A DNA stretch of 64,000 nt from contig JBAQPU010000012.1 in NCBI GenBank assembly GCA_049306095.1, forward strand, positions 73,027 to 137,026. Reading direction: 5' to 3'. The position numbers and the translations under genes were made by a program. A model generated the notes under the pieces. That model worked only from the letters and a program-made list of their open reading frames with translations, was not told where the DNA came from and made no database searches. This stretch comes from UBA2336 sp049306095 (lineage in GTDB: Bacteria; Bacteroidota; Bacteroidia; Cytophagales; Cyclobacteriaceae). Below are positions 8,100 to 18,174 of this stretch, one piece after another (the stretch's first letter is position 1; each line of letters starts with the position of its first letter).

Positions 8100-9440
8100 G
8101 TGTCCCTAACTCCATTAAACGCCATCTCACCCATTGACGGACGGTATTTTATAACCACCCAAAATCTTTCACCCTATTTTTCAGAATTTGGTCTGATGCG
8201 CTATCGGGTACGTGTTGAAGTGGAATACTTCATAGCCCTTACCAATACGCTGCCTGAGTTATCTGGATTTTCCAAGGGCCAGGAATCAGAACTTCAAAAG
8301 ATTTACCAAAAATTCAGCGAGGCTGACGCAGTCGCTATTAAGGAAATAGAAAAGACCACCAACCACGATGTAAAGGCGGTCGAGTACTTTCTGAAAAATA
8401 AATTTGACGAACTGGGGCTCTCCGGACTTAAGGAGTTTATTCACTTCGGACTTACCTCGCAGGATGTTAACAACACCGCCATTCCGCTTTCATTGAAAGA
8501 ATTCATGGAAGATCAGTTCCTTCCTGCTATTCAAAAACTGGTGAAAGATTTGACTTCCCTCTCGATACAATGGAAAGATGTGTCCATGCTGGCCCGTACC
8601 CACGGCCAACCGGCATCCCCCACCCGATTGGGAAAAGAACTATATGTATTTGTTGAACGAATCAACCGTCAACTCGACTTACTGAAAAACATTCCGCACT
8701 CGGCAAAATTTGGGGGAGCCACTGGCAATTTCAATGCACATCATATTGCCTACCCTGAAATTAATTGGGGGCATTTTGGGAATACTTTCGTTAGCAAACA
8801 TTTGGGATTGGTGCGCAGCGAGCCCACTACCCAAATTGAGCATTACGATAACATGGCCGCTTTGTTTGATAACCTGAAAAGGATCAATACTATTTTGATT
8901 GACTTTAGCCGGGATGTATGGCAGTATGTTTCCATGAACTACTTCAAACAAAAAATTAAAGCGGGTGAGGTCGGTTCTTCCGCCATGCCGCACAAAGTAA
9001 ACCCGATTGATTTTGAGAATGCAGAAGGCAACCTGGGTTTTGCTAATGCTGTTTTTGAACATCTTTCAGCTAAACTTCCGATCTCTCGTCTGCAGCGTGA
9101 CCTCACCGACTCAACTGTACTAAGGAATATTGGCGTTCCGTTGGCACACACCTACCTGGCATTTAAATCTCTGGAAAAAGGAATCAGCAAACTTGAATTA
9201 AATAAAGCAGCCATTGATCAGGACCTGGAAGATAATTGGGCTGTAGTGGCCGAAGCAATTCAAACTATATTGAGAAAAGAAGGTTATCCGAATCCATACG
9301 AAGCGTTGAAAGAACTTACCCGGAAAAATGAAAAGATTACCCGGCAGTCGTTTGCTGCTTTCATTGATGGATTAACCATCTCCGATACCATGAAAACAAA
9401 ATTAAAAGCCATTACTCCATTTAATTATACAGGAGTATAA
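8100..9440 (+). CDS. purB: adenylosuccinate lyase
   Basis: This 446-residue cytoplasmic enzyme splits fumarate from adenylosuccinate and from SAICAR, two steps of purine synthesis. It opens with LNAISPIDGRY, typical of the long PurB type. The catalytic His is in ARTHGQPASPT (H168), and the fumarase-superfamily signature GSSAMPHKVNP (292-302) holds the flexible-loop serine. Length is normal for the family. The start is GTG at 8100, the first codon before the conserved N terminus. It is a single-gene unit ending in a strong bidirectional terminator. Confidence 0.97.
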   Translation: MSLTPLNAISPIDGRYFITTQNLSPYFSEFGLMRYRVRVEVEYFIALTNTLPELSGFSKGQESELQKIYQKFSEADAVAIKEIEKTTNHDVKAVEYFLKNKFDELGLSGLKEFIHFGLTSQDVNNTAIPLSLKEFMEDQFLPAIQKLVKDLTSLSIQWKDVSMLARTHGQPASPTRLGKELYVFVERINRQLDLLKNIPHSAKFGGATGNFNAHHIAYPEINWGHFGNTFVSKHLGLVRSEPTTQIEHYDNMAALFDNLKRINTILIDFSRDVWQYVSMNYFKQKIKAGEVGSSAMPHKVNPIDFENAEGNLGFANAVFEHLSAKLPISRLQRDLTDSTVLRNIGVPLAHTYLAFKSLEKGISKLELNKAAIDQDLEDNWAVVAEAIQTILRKEGYPNPYEALKELTRKNEKITRQSFAAFIDGLTISDTMKTKLKAITPFNYTGV

Positions 9441-9457
9441 GAATCATTCTACAAATA

Positions 9458-9487
9458 AAAAGAGCAACTCAAACCGGTTGCTCTTTT
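9458..9487. terminator. bidirectional Rho-independent terminator
   Basis: AAAAGAGCAAC at 9458-9468 pairs perfectly with GTTGCTCTTTT at 9477-9487 around an 8-nt loop. The arms supply an A run on one side and a T run on the other, so the hairpin can serve both purB (plus) and the convergent S9 peptidase (minus). Confidence 0.9.
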
Positions 9488-9511
9488 CTCTTAGAATTCA
9501 GCAAACTCCTT

Positions 9512-11575
9512 CTATTTCTTCATCACCAGGTGCCGGATAAAAAACTCCATCATTCGATCGCGGTTGAGCGCTGTGTGGCCGCCATCCGGTGCAATTTGCA
9601 CTTCAAAACTCTTCCCGGCCTTTTGTAACGCGTCAATCAACTGAAGGGAATTTGCCGGATGTACATTATTATCGGCAGTGCCATAGAAAATCAATAACTC
9701 ACCTTTTAAATTATTCGCCATCGTCATCAGACTGGAAGCCTCATATCCTTTTTTATTGTTTTCCAACAAATTCATATACCGTTCAGTATAAATATTATCA
9801 TAATTCCGCCAGTCTGTTACAGATGAGTTAGCAACCGCCACATGAAACACATCGGGATAACGCAACAGCAAGGTAGCTGCCGTTGTTCCGCCATAGGAGG
9901 TTCCGTAAACTCCTACCCGATCTTTATCCACGTAAGGCCTGTTGTACAACGACTTCACACCTGCAGCAAAGTCATCCATCTCAACAATACCCAGATTACC
10001 ATATAACTGATCGAGCAGTTTCTTTCCTTTTCCTCCTGCATTGCGCCCATCAATATTTAATATCAGAAAACCATACTCTGTCAGAGCGTCCGGATACGTA
10101 AAAGTCTCACGGAATGCATTGGTTGCAGGGCCGCCATAGTTGCTTAAAATAACAGGATACTTTTTAGCCGGATCGAAATTGGAAGGAAAATGAATGACTC
10201 CATGAAGTTGAGTAACCCCATCGGCTGATGTGAACGTAAATACTTCCACTTTTTTAAGCCCTAACTCATTAAACTTACTCATGTCGCTCTTCGCTATCTC
10301 AGCCACAATCTTACCGGTGGAAGTCATCAGCGAAGTGGTTGGTGGAACATCATGCGTTTGGGCAACATCAACAAAATACTTTCCATCGGGTGAAATTGAA
10401 ACGGTATGATGGAACGCAGGATTTGTCAATCGCACATTTTTACTTCCGTCCAATTTAACTTTATGCAGTTGCATCTTCATGAAATTATCACCACTGCGCG
10501 CCATGTAATACAGAACATTCTCCTTTTCATCAACTTTTACAATTTGAGAAACTTCAAACGGATGGTTTGTGATGGCGTTAATCAGTTTGCCGCTGAAATC
10601 ATAGAGGTAGTAATTATTAAAACCTGATCGTTCCGAAGCCCAAATAAATCGCTTCCCGTCTTTCAGAATTGAAATTTCAGGCGTGTTCTTGGTGAAACTG
10701 GGTAGCCACTCTTCACGCACAACCGTGCGGCTTTTTCCGGTAACCGGATCTGCCGCCCGGTATTCCATTATATCCTGTTTGCGGTTGGTGCTGTGGTACA
10801 GCAATTCTTTTCCATCGGGTGTCCACGACATTCCGTATAGGTATGTTCCCAACTCGCCATCGTTAAATGGTTTTCCATTACGGGTATCGAACTGTAATAC
10901 CTGCTTCGATGCAACATCGTAAACCATTAAGTCGACCGGGAGATTATCAGCTCCAACTTTTGGATAAGCTTCTATTTCCAGCGAGTCTTGTAACTTCAGC
11001 TGGTTTAACAGTACGAAATACTTCTTTGCATTTTTCTCGTCAAATTTATAGAAGGCAACTTTTTTACTGTCGGGCGACCACCACATGGCGGTGTTCTGCC
11101 CTAACTCTTCGCCATATACCCACGTGGCAATGCCATACTTCACTTGCGATTGCTCATTGCCATCGGTGGTGATGGGTTTTGCTTCGCTGCCATCGGCCAG
11201 ACTGATGTACATATTACGGTCTTTTGTAAACGCTTTCCATTTCCCATCGGGAGAAACGGCAAAATCAAATTGCCGGCCACGTACAGGTCGATTAAAACCT
11301 CGCCTGTCGGGAGGGGTTGCCGGCCCCATTTCGGTGGTCGCTTTGGTTTTAATAGTGTAGCGATACTTCTTTTTATCCCGTTCGTAGTCAAATGAACTTC
11401 CGTCTTCACTCCAGGTTACCATCAGACTGCCGGACTTTACAGAGCCACGAATTTGAGGCTCAATTTCTTTGAATTGACTGTAGCCGGGCATGCTTTTGAG
11501 TTTATCCTGAGCATACAGCGAAGGAATCACCATCATCAGGCAGATGGTTACTAAAAATAATCTTGTGTGTTTCAT
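9512..11575 (-). CDS. S9 family dipeptidyl peptidase (DPP4-like)
   Basis: This 687-residue exported serine peptidase has a signal peptide ending YAQ at about residue 23. An N-terminal eight-bladed propeller region (about 60-450) carries WVYGEELG, the counterpart of the DPP4 double-Glu motif that binds the substrate amino terminus. The C-terminal alpha/beta hydrolase domain has the triad S560 (GTSYGG), D635 (GTADNNVH) and H667 (GGHTAL). It would remove N-terminal dipeptides, often Xaa-Pro, in the periplasm. It is monocistronic and shares its terminator with purB. Confidence 0.92.
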   Translation of the reverse strand: MKHTRLFLVTICLMMVIPSLYAQDKLKSMPGYSQFKEIEPQIRGSVKSGSLMVTWSEDGSSFDYERDKKKYRYTIKTKATTEMGPATPPDRRGFNRPVRGRQFDFAVSPDGKWKAFTKDRNMYISLADGSEAKPITTDGNEQSQVKYGIATWVYGEELGQNTAMWWSPDSKKVAFYKFDEKNAKKYFVLLNQLKLQDSLEIEAYPKVGADNLPVDLMVYDVASKQVLQFDTRNGKPFNDGELGTYLYGMSWTPDGKELLYHSTNRKQDIMEYRAADPVTGKSRTVVREEWLPSFTKNTPEISILKDGKRFIWASERSGFNNYYLYDFSGKLINAITNHPFEVSQIVKVDEKENVLYYMARSGDNFMKMQLHKVKLDGSKNVRLTNPAFHHTVSISPDGKYFVDVAQTHDVPPTTSLMTSTGKIVAEIAKSDMSKFNELGLKKVEVFTFTSADGVTQLHGVIHFPSNFDPAKKYPVILSNYGGPATNAFRETFTYPDALTEYGFLILNIDGRNAGGKGKKLLDQLYGNLGIVEMDDFAAGVKSLYNRPYVDKDRVGVYGTSYGGTTAATLLLRYPDVFHVAVANSSVTDWRNYDNIYTERYMNLLENNKKGYEASSLMTMANNLKGELLIFYGTADNNVHPANSLQLIDALQKAGKSFEVQIAPDGGHTALNRDRMMEFFIRHLVMKK

Positions 11576-11641
11576 AACGAAGAAGTGTTTAGGTAAGGTT
11601 CAATATTCTTAACTCCACCTGCACGGCAGGGTTAAACAAAA

Positions 11642-13105
11642 CTACTTTTTAATTTCAGGGGTGTACAGTAACTGATTCTTAGAGAAATCATAGAGGGTTA
11701 ACCTGCGCAAGGTATAGTAGGCGTTCCAAAATGCACGCAGGGCAGATACGTAACTCCGTTTCGCTGCATCTTTTTCGGTAAGCGCAATGTTTAGGTTCGT
11801 GATATCAATTTTACCAATGAGGTAACGGTTTTGAGAAACTAAATAACGCTCCTGCGCTACTTCATCCGACTTTTTAGTGATTTCGATTTGACTGAGCAAC
11901 ACTTCAAACTGCGCTACTTGTGTTACAATTTCCTGGTCGAATGTAACTTCATCCTGAGCGATAACATAATCGTTCAACTTTTGATTCGCCATGGCTGTAT
12001 GCATTCTTGCGCGGTTTCGTCCCCAATCCAATACAGGCACGTTGAACCCTACATTGATTCGTTGCTGACGCAGAGGATCCTGATACACATCGCCTGCCAC
12101 ATCGCCACTGTTATTCAAGCCAAAGGCTGCCGTTAAATTAATCTGGAAGCGTTGCCCTCTGGCTTGCGCCACTTCCCGGTCGGCTTCAATCTTTCTTCTT
12201 TCAAAGGCAATATAATCAGCACGGTTATCACGGGCGCGCTGAAGCGCATCATCAACATTCACACTCAGGGCAGGTATTATTTCCGGCAGTACTAATTCAA
12301 ATTCAAGGGCTTCTTTCAGCCCGATGTACGAACGTAAATCCAATTTGGAATTTTGCAGGCTAATACGGGCAGACGTAACGTCTTGCCGCGAGCGCAGCAA
12401 TTGCAATTCAGCCTGAAGCAATTTATCCTTCGTGGTGTTACCAATATTATAGCGTCCCTGTTCAATCTTATAAATAGTGTCGTTGTTAGCCAGGTTAAAT
12501 TGCGCAATCTGTAAATTAATCTGCGCATCTAAAACAGTAAAAAAGCGGTCAACCGCTTGTTGCGATATAGACTCCATTTCCTCCACAAAGCTTCTCTTTG
12601 ATTCCTCGTACTTTAAAGGTTCAGTTCTTCGATCCCAACGCAACTGGTTGAAATTAAGGATAGGTTGCTCAAGTCGTACATTCACCAAGGTTCCGCTCCA
12701 TTGATTGATGTCAAACAGATAGTCATTATATCGGCTCAGGTCGGTATTAACTGAAACAGTACCGCCTGTGAAGAAAATAGGTTGTTGCAGACCCAGATTC
12801 AAAGATCCTGTTGTTTGTTCGCGTTGCTGATACTGAATCGTTCCATCATCCAAACGGTTTTGAAAGTAGTCCTGGTTGTAATCCGGTAAACTGCCATTTA
12901 ATCTTAATTGGGGATTATAATTGGATTTATAAAATTTATACTGCCAATACTTATTTTCCTTCCTGGTTTCGGCCTGCTTGGCAAAGGGCGACTGTGCTTT
13001 GGCCATTTGCAATACATCGTCCATCGAGTATCGCGTTTGCGCATAACTTTTACATACTGTGAATAGAATTATTACAGCAATAAAAATTCGGTTTGATTTA
13101 TTCAT
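11642..13105 (-). CDS. TolC family outer-membrane efflux channel
   Basis: The protein has 487 residues from ATG 13105, chosen over the longer frame to 13192 because it opens on a signal peptide ending SYAQ. Two TolC-like repeats of long helices and short strands follow, with typical helices such as EQGRYNIGNTTKDKLLQAELQLL and its counterpart SQNRYLIGKIDITNLNIAL. It forms the outer-membrane duct of a tripartite exporter. The start overlaps the stop of the permease gene by 8 bp, so it is the last gene of a three-gene operon (adaptor, permease, channel). Confidence 0.92.
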   Translation of the reverse strand: MNKSNRIFIAVIILFTVCKSYAQTRYSMDDVLQMAKAQSPFAKQAETRKENKYWQYKFYKSNYNPQLRLNGSLPDYNQDYFQNRLDDGTIQYQQREQTTGSLNLGLQQPIFFTGGTVSVNTDLSRYNDYLFDINQWSGTLVNVRLEQPILNFNQLRWDRRTEPLKYEESKRSFVEEMESISQQAVDRFFTVLDAQINLQIAQFNLANNDTIYKIEQGRYNIGNTTKDKLLQAELQLLRSRQDVTSARISLQNSKLDLRSYIGLKEALEFELVLPEIIPALSVNVDDALQRARDNRADYIAFERRKIEADREVAQARGQRFQINLTAAFGLNNSGDVAGDVYQDPLRQQRINVGFNVPVLDWGRNRARMHTAMANQKLNDYVIAQDEVTFDQEIVTQVAQFEVLLSQIEITKKSDEVAQERYLVSQNRYLIGKIDITNLNIALTEKDAAKRSYVSALRAFWNAYYTLRRLTLYDFSKNQLLYTPEIKK

Positions 13106-14465
13106 ATCGAAGAGAGGTAATAGGGTCCTGATTTGCTGCTTTGCGGGCGGGCGCAATTCCAAAGATAAGTCCAACGCTTGCCGCCACACCAAAGGATAAT
13201 ATTATAGATGCAAAACTGATGACTGTCGGGATGTCCGCTATCGATGAAATCAGGAAAGCCAGGGTTACTCCAAATACTACTCCAATTACTCCACCAGTCA
13301 CACTAATCATCATCGCTTCAAACAAAAATTGCTGGATGATATCTGACTTCTTAGCGCCAATGGAAAGGCGAAGGCCAATTTCTTTTATACGCTCTAACAC
13401 CGATGCCAGCATGATATTCATAATACCAATACCTCCTACCAGCAATGAAATTCCCGCTATTGCTCCCAGCACATAATTAAAAATGTCGTTTGTGCGTTGC
13501 TGTTGCTTGAGTAGCAGTTCAGGGATTTCAATTTCATAATCCACCACTTCGAAGTGTTTTCGTTCCAACAGGCGCGAAAGAATTTCAGCAATAGGCGTTA
13601 GTTGTTCAGTGGCTGCAACCTGCACTACCAACCGATCAATCTGGTGATAGTTTACCGGAGGCCCTGTATCTTCTTCCTCCGAATCACCTCCAATAATAAT
13701 CACCCTGCCCCTGCTGAAGTTGCGCGCGCTTCCGCCTTCTTGTAAGGATGACTGCGTAACCAAATCGCGGTTTTCATAACGAATCAAAACTGTTTGCAGG
13801 GGTGCGTATACATCCATATTAAAATCACGAATACCCAGTTTACTGATACTGGTTTCTGACACAACCCGTTCATTCATCACACCGATAATCGTTAACCAAT
13901 GTGGGCCTACTTTGATTGATTTTCCTACCGGATTCTCGGTTGGAAAAAACTTCGACTTGATGGCATGTCCAATAATACAAACCGGTGCGCCAACCTTCTG
14001 TTGTTCATCGTTAAACATAGCCCCATCCGCCAGGGTAAAATCGTACATCTCAAAATAAACAGGATCAACTCCTACCAACTTAGCCGACCGCCTGATGCCG
14101 CTTTTGATGATGGTTGTTTCCAACACAATCTCCGGACTGATTTTGCTGATGCCGGGAATCGTACGGATGCTTTTCACATCGCGCAAGGTAAGGCCCGGTG
14201 AAAATTTCTTCTTTTCTTTTTGACCGGAAGCCTCCTCCACCTTTTCTTCCTTTTGTTCAATGATTGGCTTGACCACAATATTGTTCACCCCCACCAGCTT
14301 GATTTGTTCGAGGATTTCCTGCTGGGCGCCATTCCCTACCGCCAGCATGGCAATAACAGCCGCCACACCAAAAATAATACCCAGTGCGGTGAGCAACGAT
14401 CGCACCCGGTTGGCGATCACAGCATCAATGGCGATGTACAGGTTGGCCAGAAGTCGTTCCCTCAT
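13098..14465 (-). CDS. MacB-like ABC transporter permease
   Basis: This 455-residue inner-membrane protein has the MacB/FtsX topology: one helix near the N terminus (about 20-45, SLLTALGIIFGVAAVIAML), a large periplasmic domain, and three C-terminal helices. The hallmark RIKEIGLRLSIGAKKSDI links helices 2 and 3, and the end reads ARKAANQDPITSLRYE, as usual in this family. Unlike full-length MacB it has no N-terminal ATPase, and no ATPase gene lies in the operon. The adaptor gene precedes it by 12 bp and TolC overlaps its 3' end. The substrate is unknown; macrolides, peptides or lipids are all possible. Confidence 0.92.
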   Translation of the reverse strand: MRERLLANLYIAIDAVIANRVRSLLTALGIIFGVAAVIAMLAVGNGAQQEILEQIKLVGVNNIVVKPIIEQKEEKVEEASGQKEKKKFSPGLTLRDVKSIRTIPGISKISPEIVLETTIIKSGIRRSAKLVGVDPVYFEMYDFTLADGAMFNDEQQKVGAPVCIIGHAIKSKFFPTENPVGKSIKVGPHWLTIIGVMNERVVSETSISKLGIRDFNMDVYAPLQTVLIRYENRDLVTQSSLQEGGSARNFSRGRVIIIGGDSEEEDTGPPVNYHQIDRLVVQVAATEQLTPIAEILSRLLERKHFEVVDYEIEIPELLLKQQQRTNDIFNYVLGAIAGISLLVGGIGIMNIMLASVLERIKEIGLRLSIGAKKSDIIQQFLFEAMMISVTGGVIGVVFGVTLAFLISSIADIPTVISFASIILSFGVAASVGLIFGIAPARKAANQDPITSLRYE

Positions 14466-14477
14466 GCTTGACAGTAG

Positions 14478-15911
14478 TTATTGAGGCTTGCGATCACCGG
14501 CTTTCCGATCACCCGGCTTGCGGTTGCCGCGCTCTTGTTTTCCATTAGATTCTTTATTCCCTTGCTGGGCATTGGCCGGGGTAAACATCATTGGTTGCCC
14601 TCCGGGCATCATCATAAAATCCTGTGGCTTAGATTCCTCTACGGGCTCTGGCTTCTTACGTTTCCCGTTCATTTGTGGCAACAGGCTGATCTCATCATCG
14701 TCCATTCCCGGGGGCACCGATAAATACAGGCGATCATTTTCCTGCAAGCCAGCCAGAATAACGGCATCGTTAGCATTTGTTTCTCCCAGCATGACTTCCT
14801 GTTTTTTACCGTCTCGCATAAAAACGTAGGTAATCGAATCATACTTGCTATGCAGGCACTCTAACGGTATGTAGAGCGCACTATCAATCACACTCGCAAT
14901 AATTTTATTACTGGTGGTCATGGCCGGGCGAAGCGTTGGATCAGTTCCTCTGATTTCAATATCCACCTGGAAAACTTTTGCATCGCTGTTGGGCCGTTGT
15001 TCACCCACATTCGCCACATTGGTTACGACTCCGGTCAGTTTTTTATCGGGATAGGCATCCAATCCGATTTCCACTTTTTGACCCGGCTTTACTTTACGAA
15101 CATCCACTTCGTTTACAAAAGTTTTAGAGAGCATCACAGTTAAATCGGGCAGGGTGGCAACCACCGGGTCCCATGTGCTGATCTGTGATCCTGATTTTAT
15201 TGGTCTGTTATCCCAACCTTTGGTGTAAATAACCATTCCGGGCTCAGGCGCGAGAATGTTAAAATCGGCAACAAGCTGCACCATACCGTTGTGTTCGCCT
15301 TGAACTTTTCGCAGTTCGGCACCAACAGTACGCATCTTTTCAATATTCTGACGCTTCTTAATTTTATAGTTCTCAAGTGCCTGTGACAAGGCACGCTGGG
15401 CTTTGTCGAGGTTAATTTCATTTTGTTTGATTGTAGCCGGTGGCTCATATTTAGATTGCTCCAGAACAATTCTCCGCTCTTCCACATCGTATCGCATGTT
15501 AATAAGTTCATCGCGTGATTGGCGCATCTGCAGTGTGGTGTCCAATTGGGTTTGAACGAAGGAAGCTTGTGCTTTCTCTAACTCAATTTCTTTATCCTTA
15601 ATCCTGCCCTGAAATTCGGCCCGATCGAGCGTGGCGATCCAATCGCCCTTTTCAACCACGGTTCCTTCCGCGACAATGTTTTGGATCGTGAGGTTGTTGA
15701 CGCGATACTCGCGCAGCCGCGTTGGTGCCTGAATCTTTACAGAACTTTTCGCTTCCAGTTCACCGGTTGTCTCAATCTCTACTTTAAAAATTCCACGTTT
15801 AACGGTTGCCAGTATATCAACCGCATTTCCGCTTTGGCTTCCCTTCACAATCAACAATACCACCAATATTACAAGGAGCGCCCCGCCTCCAATAATCAGG
15901 TTTCTTTTCAT
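14478..15911 (-). CDS. MacA/HlyD-like periplasmic adaptor protein
   Basis: This 477-residue protein has one N-terminal membrane anchor (about 5-24), a split lipoyl domain (VEKGDWIATLD and the part around residues 220-235), a long coiled-coil hairpin (about 105-215) and a beta-barrel domain. Such adaptors join an inner-membrane permease to a TolC channel. The C-terminal 40 residues are low complexity, rich in Gly, Arg, Lys and Gln, with repeated GDRK. It is the first gene of the efflux operon. A 12-bp-stem terminator lies just upstream and separates it from the sigma-factor operon. Confidence 0.92.
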   Translation of the reverse strand: MKRNLIIGGGALLVILVVLLIVKGSQSGNAVDILATVKRGIFKVEIETTGELEAKSSVKIQAPTRLREYRVNNLTIQNIVAEGTVVEKGDWIATLDRAEFQGRIKDKEIELEKAQASFVQTQLDTTLQMRQSRDELINMRYDVEERRIVLEQSKYEPPATIKQNEINLDKAQRALSQALENYKIKKRQNIEKMRTVGAELRKVQGEHNGMVQLVADFNILAPEPGMVIYTKGWDNRPIKSGSQISTWDPVVATLPDLTVMLSKTFVNEVDVRKVKPGQKVEIGLDAYPDKKLTGVVTNVANVGEQRPNSDAKVFQVDIEIRGTDPTLRPAMTTSNKIIASVIDSALYIPLECLHSKYDSITYVFMRDGKKQEVMLGETNANDAVILAGLQENDRLYLSVPPGMDDDEISLLPQMNGKRKKPEPVEESKPQDFMMMPGGQPMMFTPANAQQGNKESNGKQERGNRKPGDRKAGDRKPQ

Positions 15912-15940
15912 GAGGTTATATTTCTAATATCTTACAAATT

Positions 15941-15972
15941 TAAAAAGGTGGTTATTAAGTTAATAACCACCT
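15941..15972 (-). terminator. Rho-independent terminator of the sigma/anti-sigma operon
   Basis: AGGTGGTTATTA (15946-15957) and TAATAACCACCT (15961-15972) form a perfect 12-bp stem with a 3-nt loop. Read on the minus strand the hairpin is followed by TTTTTAAATTTG. It lies 31 bp after the stop of the coiled-coil gene at 16003. Confidence 0.9.
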
Positions 15973-16002
15973 GAATGATTGTCCTTCCAACAGTGTAATT
16001 CG

Positions 16003-17316
16003 TTACTGGCTGGCGCCCCGTTTTACTGCTATCTTTTCCAGGGCGCTTTTCTTATCTACCTTCCCTGCATTGTAGTCGGAAAGGACACTGCTTTTTACCG
16101 TTACCTCAATATCGGATGGAATGCCACACCCTTTGCACCTTGTTAGGGTTACATTAAAGACGAGTTGTTCCTGATCCTTTAAACTCTTTACGGTACGGCC
16201 ATATTCCAGAATATTTTCTTTCAGCTCTTTTTCAAAGACAGGGTACAATTCTTTTACTTTTTTATCCCGTTCATCTTGTGTTACACCCCGTAAACTGATG
16301 GTGGGCATATTAAACAATCCATCATCGACCTGATTGCTGCTATACACTTGCATGTATACGATAGCCCCAAAATCATTGAGCCGCTCATAGTATGCTTGCC
16401 CCTGGATGAAAAAGTTCTTGGAAAGATCGCTGCGGTACAGACGATTGAAGATACTGGTGAGCAATTCCAGATCGGGTTCTACCTTGCCTGAACTCTCGGT
16501 ATTCGTGACTTTTATTTTAGCCAAAAGTTGATCGCGGGTAATTTTACCCTGACGAAATTGGGTTAAATCATTACGGGTTGCTTCTACACTTAACAACGAC
16601 CGCTTTTCACTTTGATTGAAATACCACCGCTGGCCTCCACCCTGATTGGTAATGATGATCTTTTCATCTGGCGCTAATTGACTCATCATATCGCCATAGT
16701 CGGTCAGGAAATTTTTTGCAGCTGTAATAATTCTGGTATTATACACCTTTCGCAGGCTATCACTGGGTTTACCCATAGCTGTAACACGGGGAGCGCTTAC
16801 GGTCATACGCTGATGGCTGCGCTCTGTTTTGCGTCTCTCCTGGTCTGCGCGTTCCATTTCCTTTGCCGATCGCTTCATTTCCTCCTGACTACGTTTCAAT
16901 TCTTTTGTTGCACGCTCCATCTCTTCATTGGCACGCTCCATTTCCTTTGAAGCTTTTTCCATCTCACGCTTCAATTCGATCTCATCCTCCGGATCCATTT
17001 CATCATCGGTCATTGAAAAGGAATATGAATACGCACCCGGGGCTCCATCGAGAACAACCATATTTTCATCTCCCCAAAATATTGGCAGATAATCGGTTGG
17101 TATGGTAAAGGTTACTCCATACCCGGCACGGTAACTACCTTGCACTTCCATTGGAAAAAAGCCGCGTTTCTCAAATTCCTGCCGCAACAACGTACTCAAA
17201 ACATTTTCCGCTACGGCCAGATCACGATCCATGCGATCCTGGTCAACTTGCTGTGCCGTTGCCGCTTGTGTACCGAGTACCATCGCCACGACCCAAAATT
17301 TAATTACTCGTTTCAT
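16003..17316 (-). CDS. exported protein with perfect heptad-repeat coiled coil, unknown function
   Basis: I do not recognise this 437-residue protein. It has a signal peptide (1-22, ending TAQ). Residues about 111-170 form an uninterrupted charged coiled coil built of seven-residue units of the type KEMERAN, EEMERAT, KELKRSQ, EEMKRSA, KEMERAD. The rest is a globular region with a single C-x-x-C (RCKGCGI) near residue 400. It lies 12 bp downstream of an anti-sigma candidate in an ECF sigma operon, so it may be a periplasmic or envelope partner of that signalling pair; this is inference from position only. Confidence 0.7.
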   Translation of the reverse strand: MKRVIKFWVVAMVLGTQAATAQQVDQDRMDRDLAVAENVLSTLLRQEFEKRGFFPMEVQGSYRAGYGVTFTIPTDYLPIFWGDENMVVLDGAPGAYSYSFSMTDDEMDPEDEIELKREMEKASKEMERANEEMERATKELKRSQEEMKRSAKEMERADQERRKTERSHQRMTVSAPRVTAMGKPSDSLRKVYNTRIITAAKNFLTDYGDMMSQLAPDEKIIITNQGGGQRWYFNQSEKRSLLSVEATRNDLTQFRQGKITRDQLLAKIKVTNTESSGKVEPDLELLTSIFNRLYRSDLSKNFFIQGQAYYERLNDFGAIVYMQVYSSNQVDDGLFNMPTISLRGVTQDERDKKVKELYPVFEKELKENILEYGRTVKSLKDQEQLVFNVTLTRCKGCGIPSDIEVTVKSSVLSDYNAGKVDKKSALEKIAVKRGASQ

Positions 17317-17328
17317 AATCGTTCTTGT

Positions 17329-18174
17329 TTAATAACTTTTAGTTGTGTTTGCACTGGAGGCCGCTCCATTGGCGATAATGCTGGCCAATATCTGTTCAGC
17401 CTCCTGCTTAAATACCGAGTTATCTTGTTCCACACTGACTAGCCTGGTTTGAATAACTTCTAAATCATTTTTACGTTGTTGCTGAAGGTATTTTGAAAAA
17501 TCAACCAACAACCCTTCAATGTATTTTTGCTGTTCATTTGTCGATAATTGGAAATAATCTTTTACAACCTGTTGATTTTGATCTTGCAGGGTGGCGACAA
17601 AACGTCTGATCTCATCTTGTGAAGCCTTTGATGCCTGCTGAACCAGTTCCTTCACCTTAGTTGAATTCATCGCTACGTTCTTCCTGATGGATGCATCCAG
17701 TTTCTCTTGATTTTCATCCAGGCTTGCCTGAACAACCTGGTTATTTTGTGTAAGTGAAGCGTTGATCATCTCCTGCACCTGAGCCTGCGTAAGTACAGGT
17801 TGAGGTGCATGGATCTCTTCCACGGATTTTCCAAAGCTGATCTTCATTTCATTTCCCGAATAGTTCACCTGAATATCAAATATCTTTCCTGCCACCATCA
17901 ACAATAACAAGGATGCCGCGATAGCTGAAATAGTTTTAATATAAGGAGCGTTCCAGAAAAAACGTTGTTTAGAATCTTCCACCACAATAGGCGGAGCAAT
18001 CACTTCTTTATCGGTTACCGAAGACAACATCTTGCGAAGATGTTGCAGCGACTCCAGTTCTTCCATAGCGGTTGGATTCTCGCGGAAGTATTCTTCCACC
18101 GCTGTCTTTTCCTCACCGGACAGCTCACCATACAGATAAGCCATCAAAACGGATTCATCTGGTTTATAGCTCAT
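17329..18174 (-). CDS. membrane anti-sigma factor candidate
   Basis: The protein has 281 residues. The N terminus (about 1-60) is acidic and helical with LMAYLYGELSGEEKTAVEEY, a form common in Bacteroidota anti-sigma proteins, here without the zinc-binding HxxxCxxC. One membrane helix (about 80-97) follows, and then a Gln-rich, probably coiled-coil periplasmic part (120-270). It overlaps the preceding sigma factor gene by 11 bp, and such translational coupling is usual for sigma/anti-sigma pairs. It would hold the sigma factor at the membrane until an envelope signal releases it. Confidence 0.75.
   Translation of the reverse strand: MSYKPDESVLMAYLYGELSGEEKTAVEEYFRENPTAMEELESLQHLRKMLSSVTDKEVIAPPIVVEDSKQRFFWNAPYIKTISAIAASLLLLMVAGKIFDIQVNYSGNEMKISFGKSVEEIHAPQPVLTQAQVQEMINASLTQNNQVVQASLDENQEKLDASIRKNVAMNSTKVKELVQQASKASQDEIRRFVATLQDQNQQVVKDYFQLSTNEQQKYIEGLLVDFSKYLQQQRKNDLEVIQTRLVSVEQDNSVFKQEAEQILASIIANGAASSANTTKSY

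Noticed and set aside
13106..13192. N-terminal extension of the TolC protein
   Set aside because: It overlaps the permease C-terminal codons and precedes a clear signal peptide.
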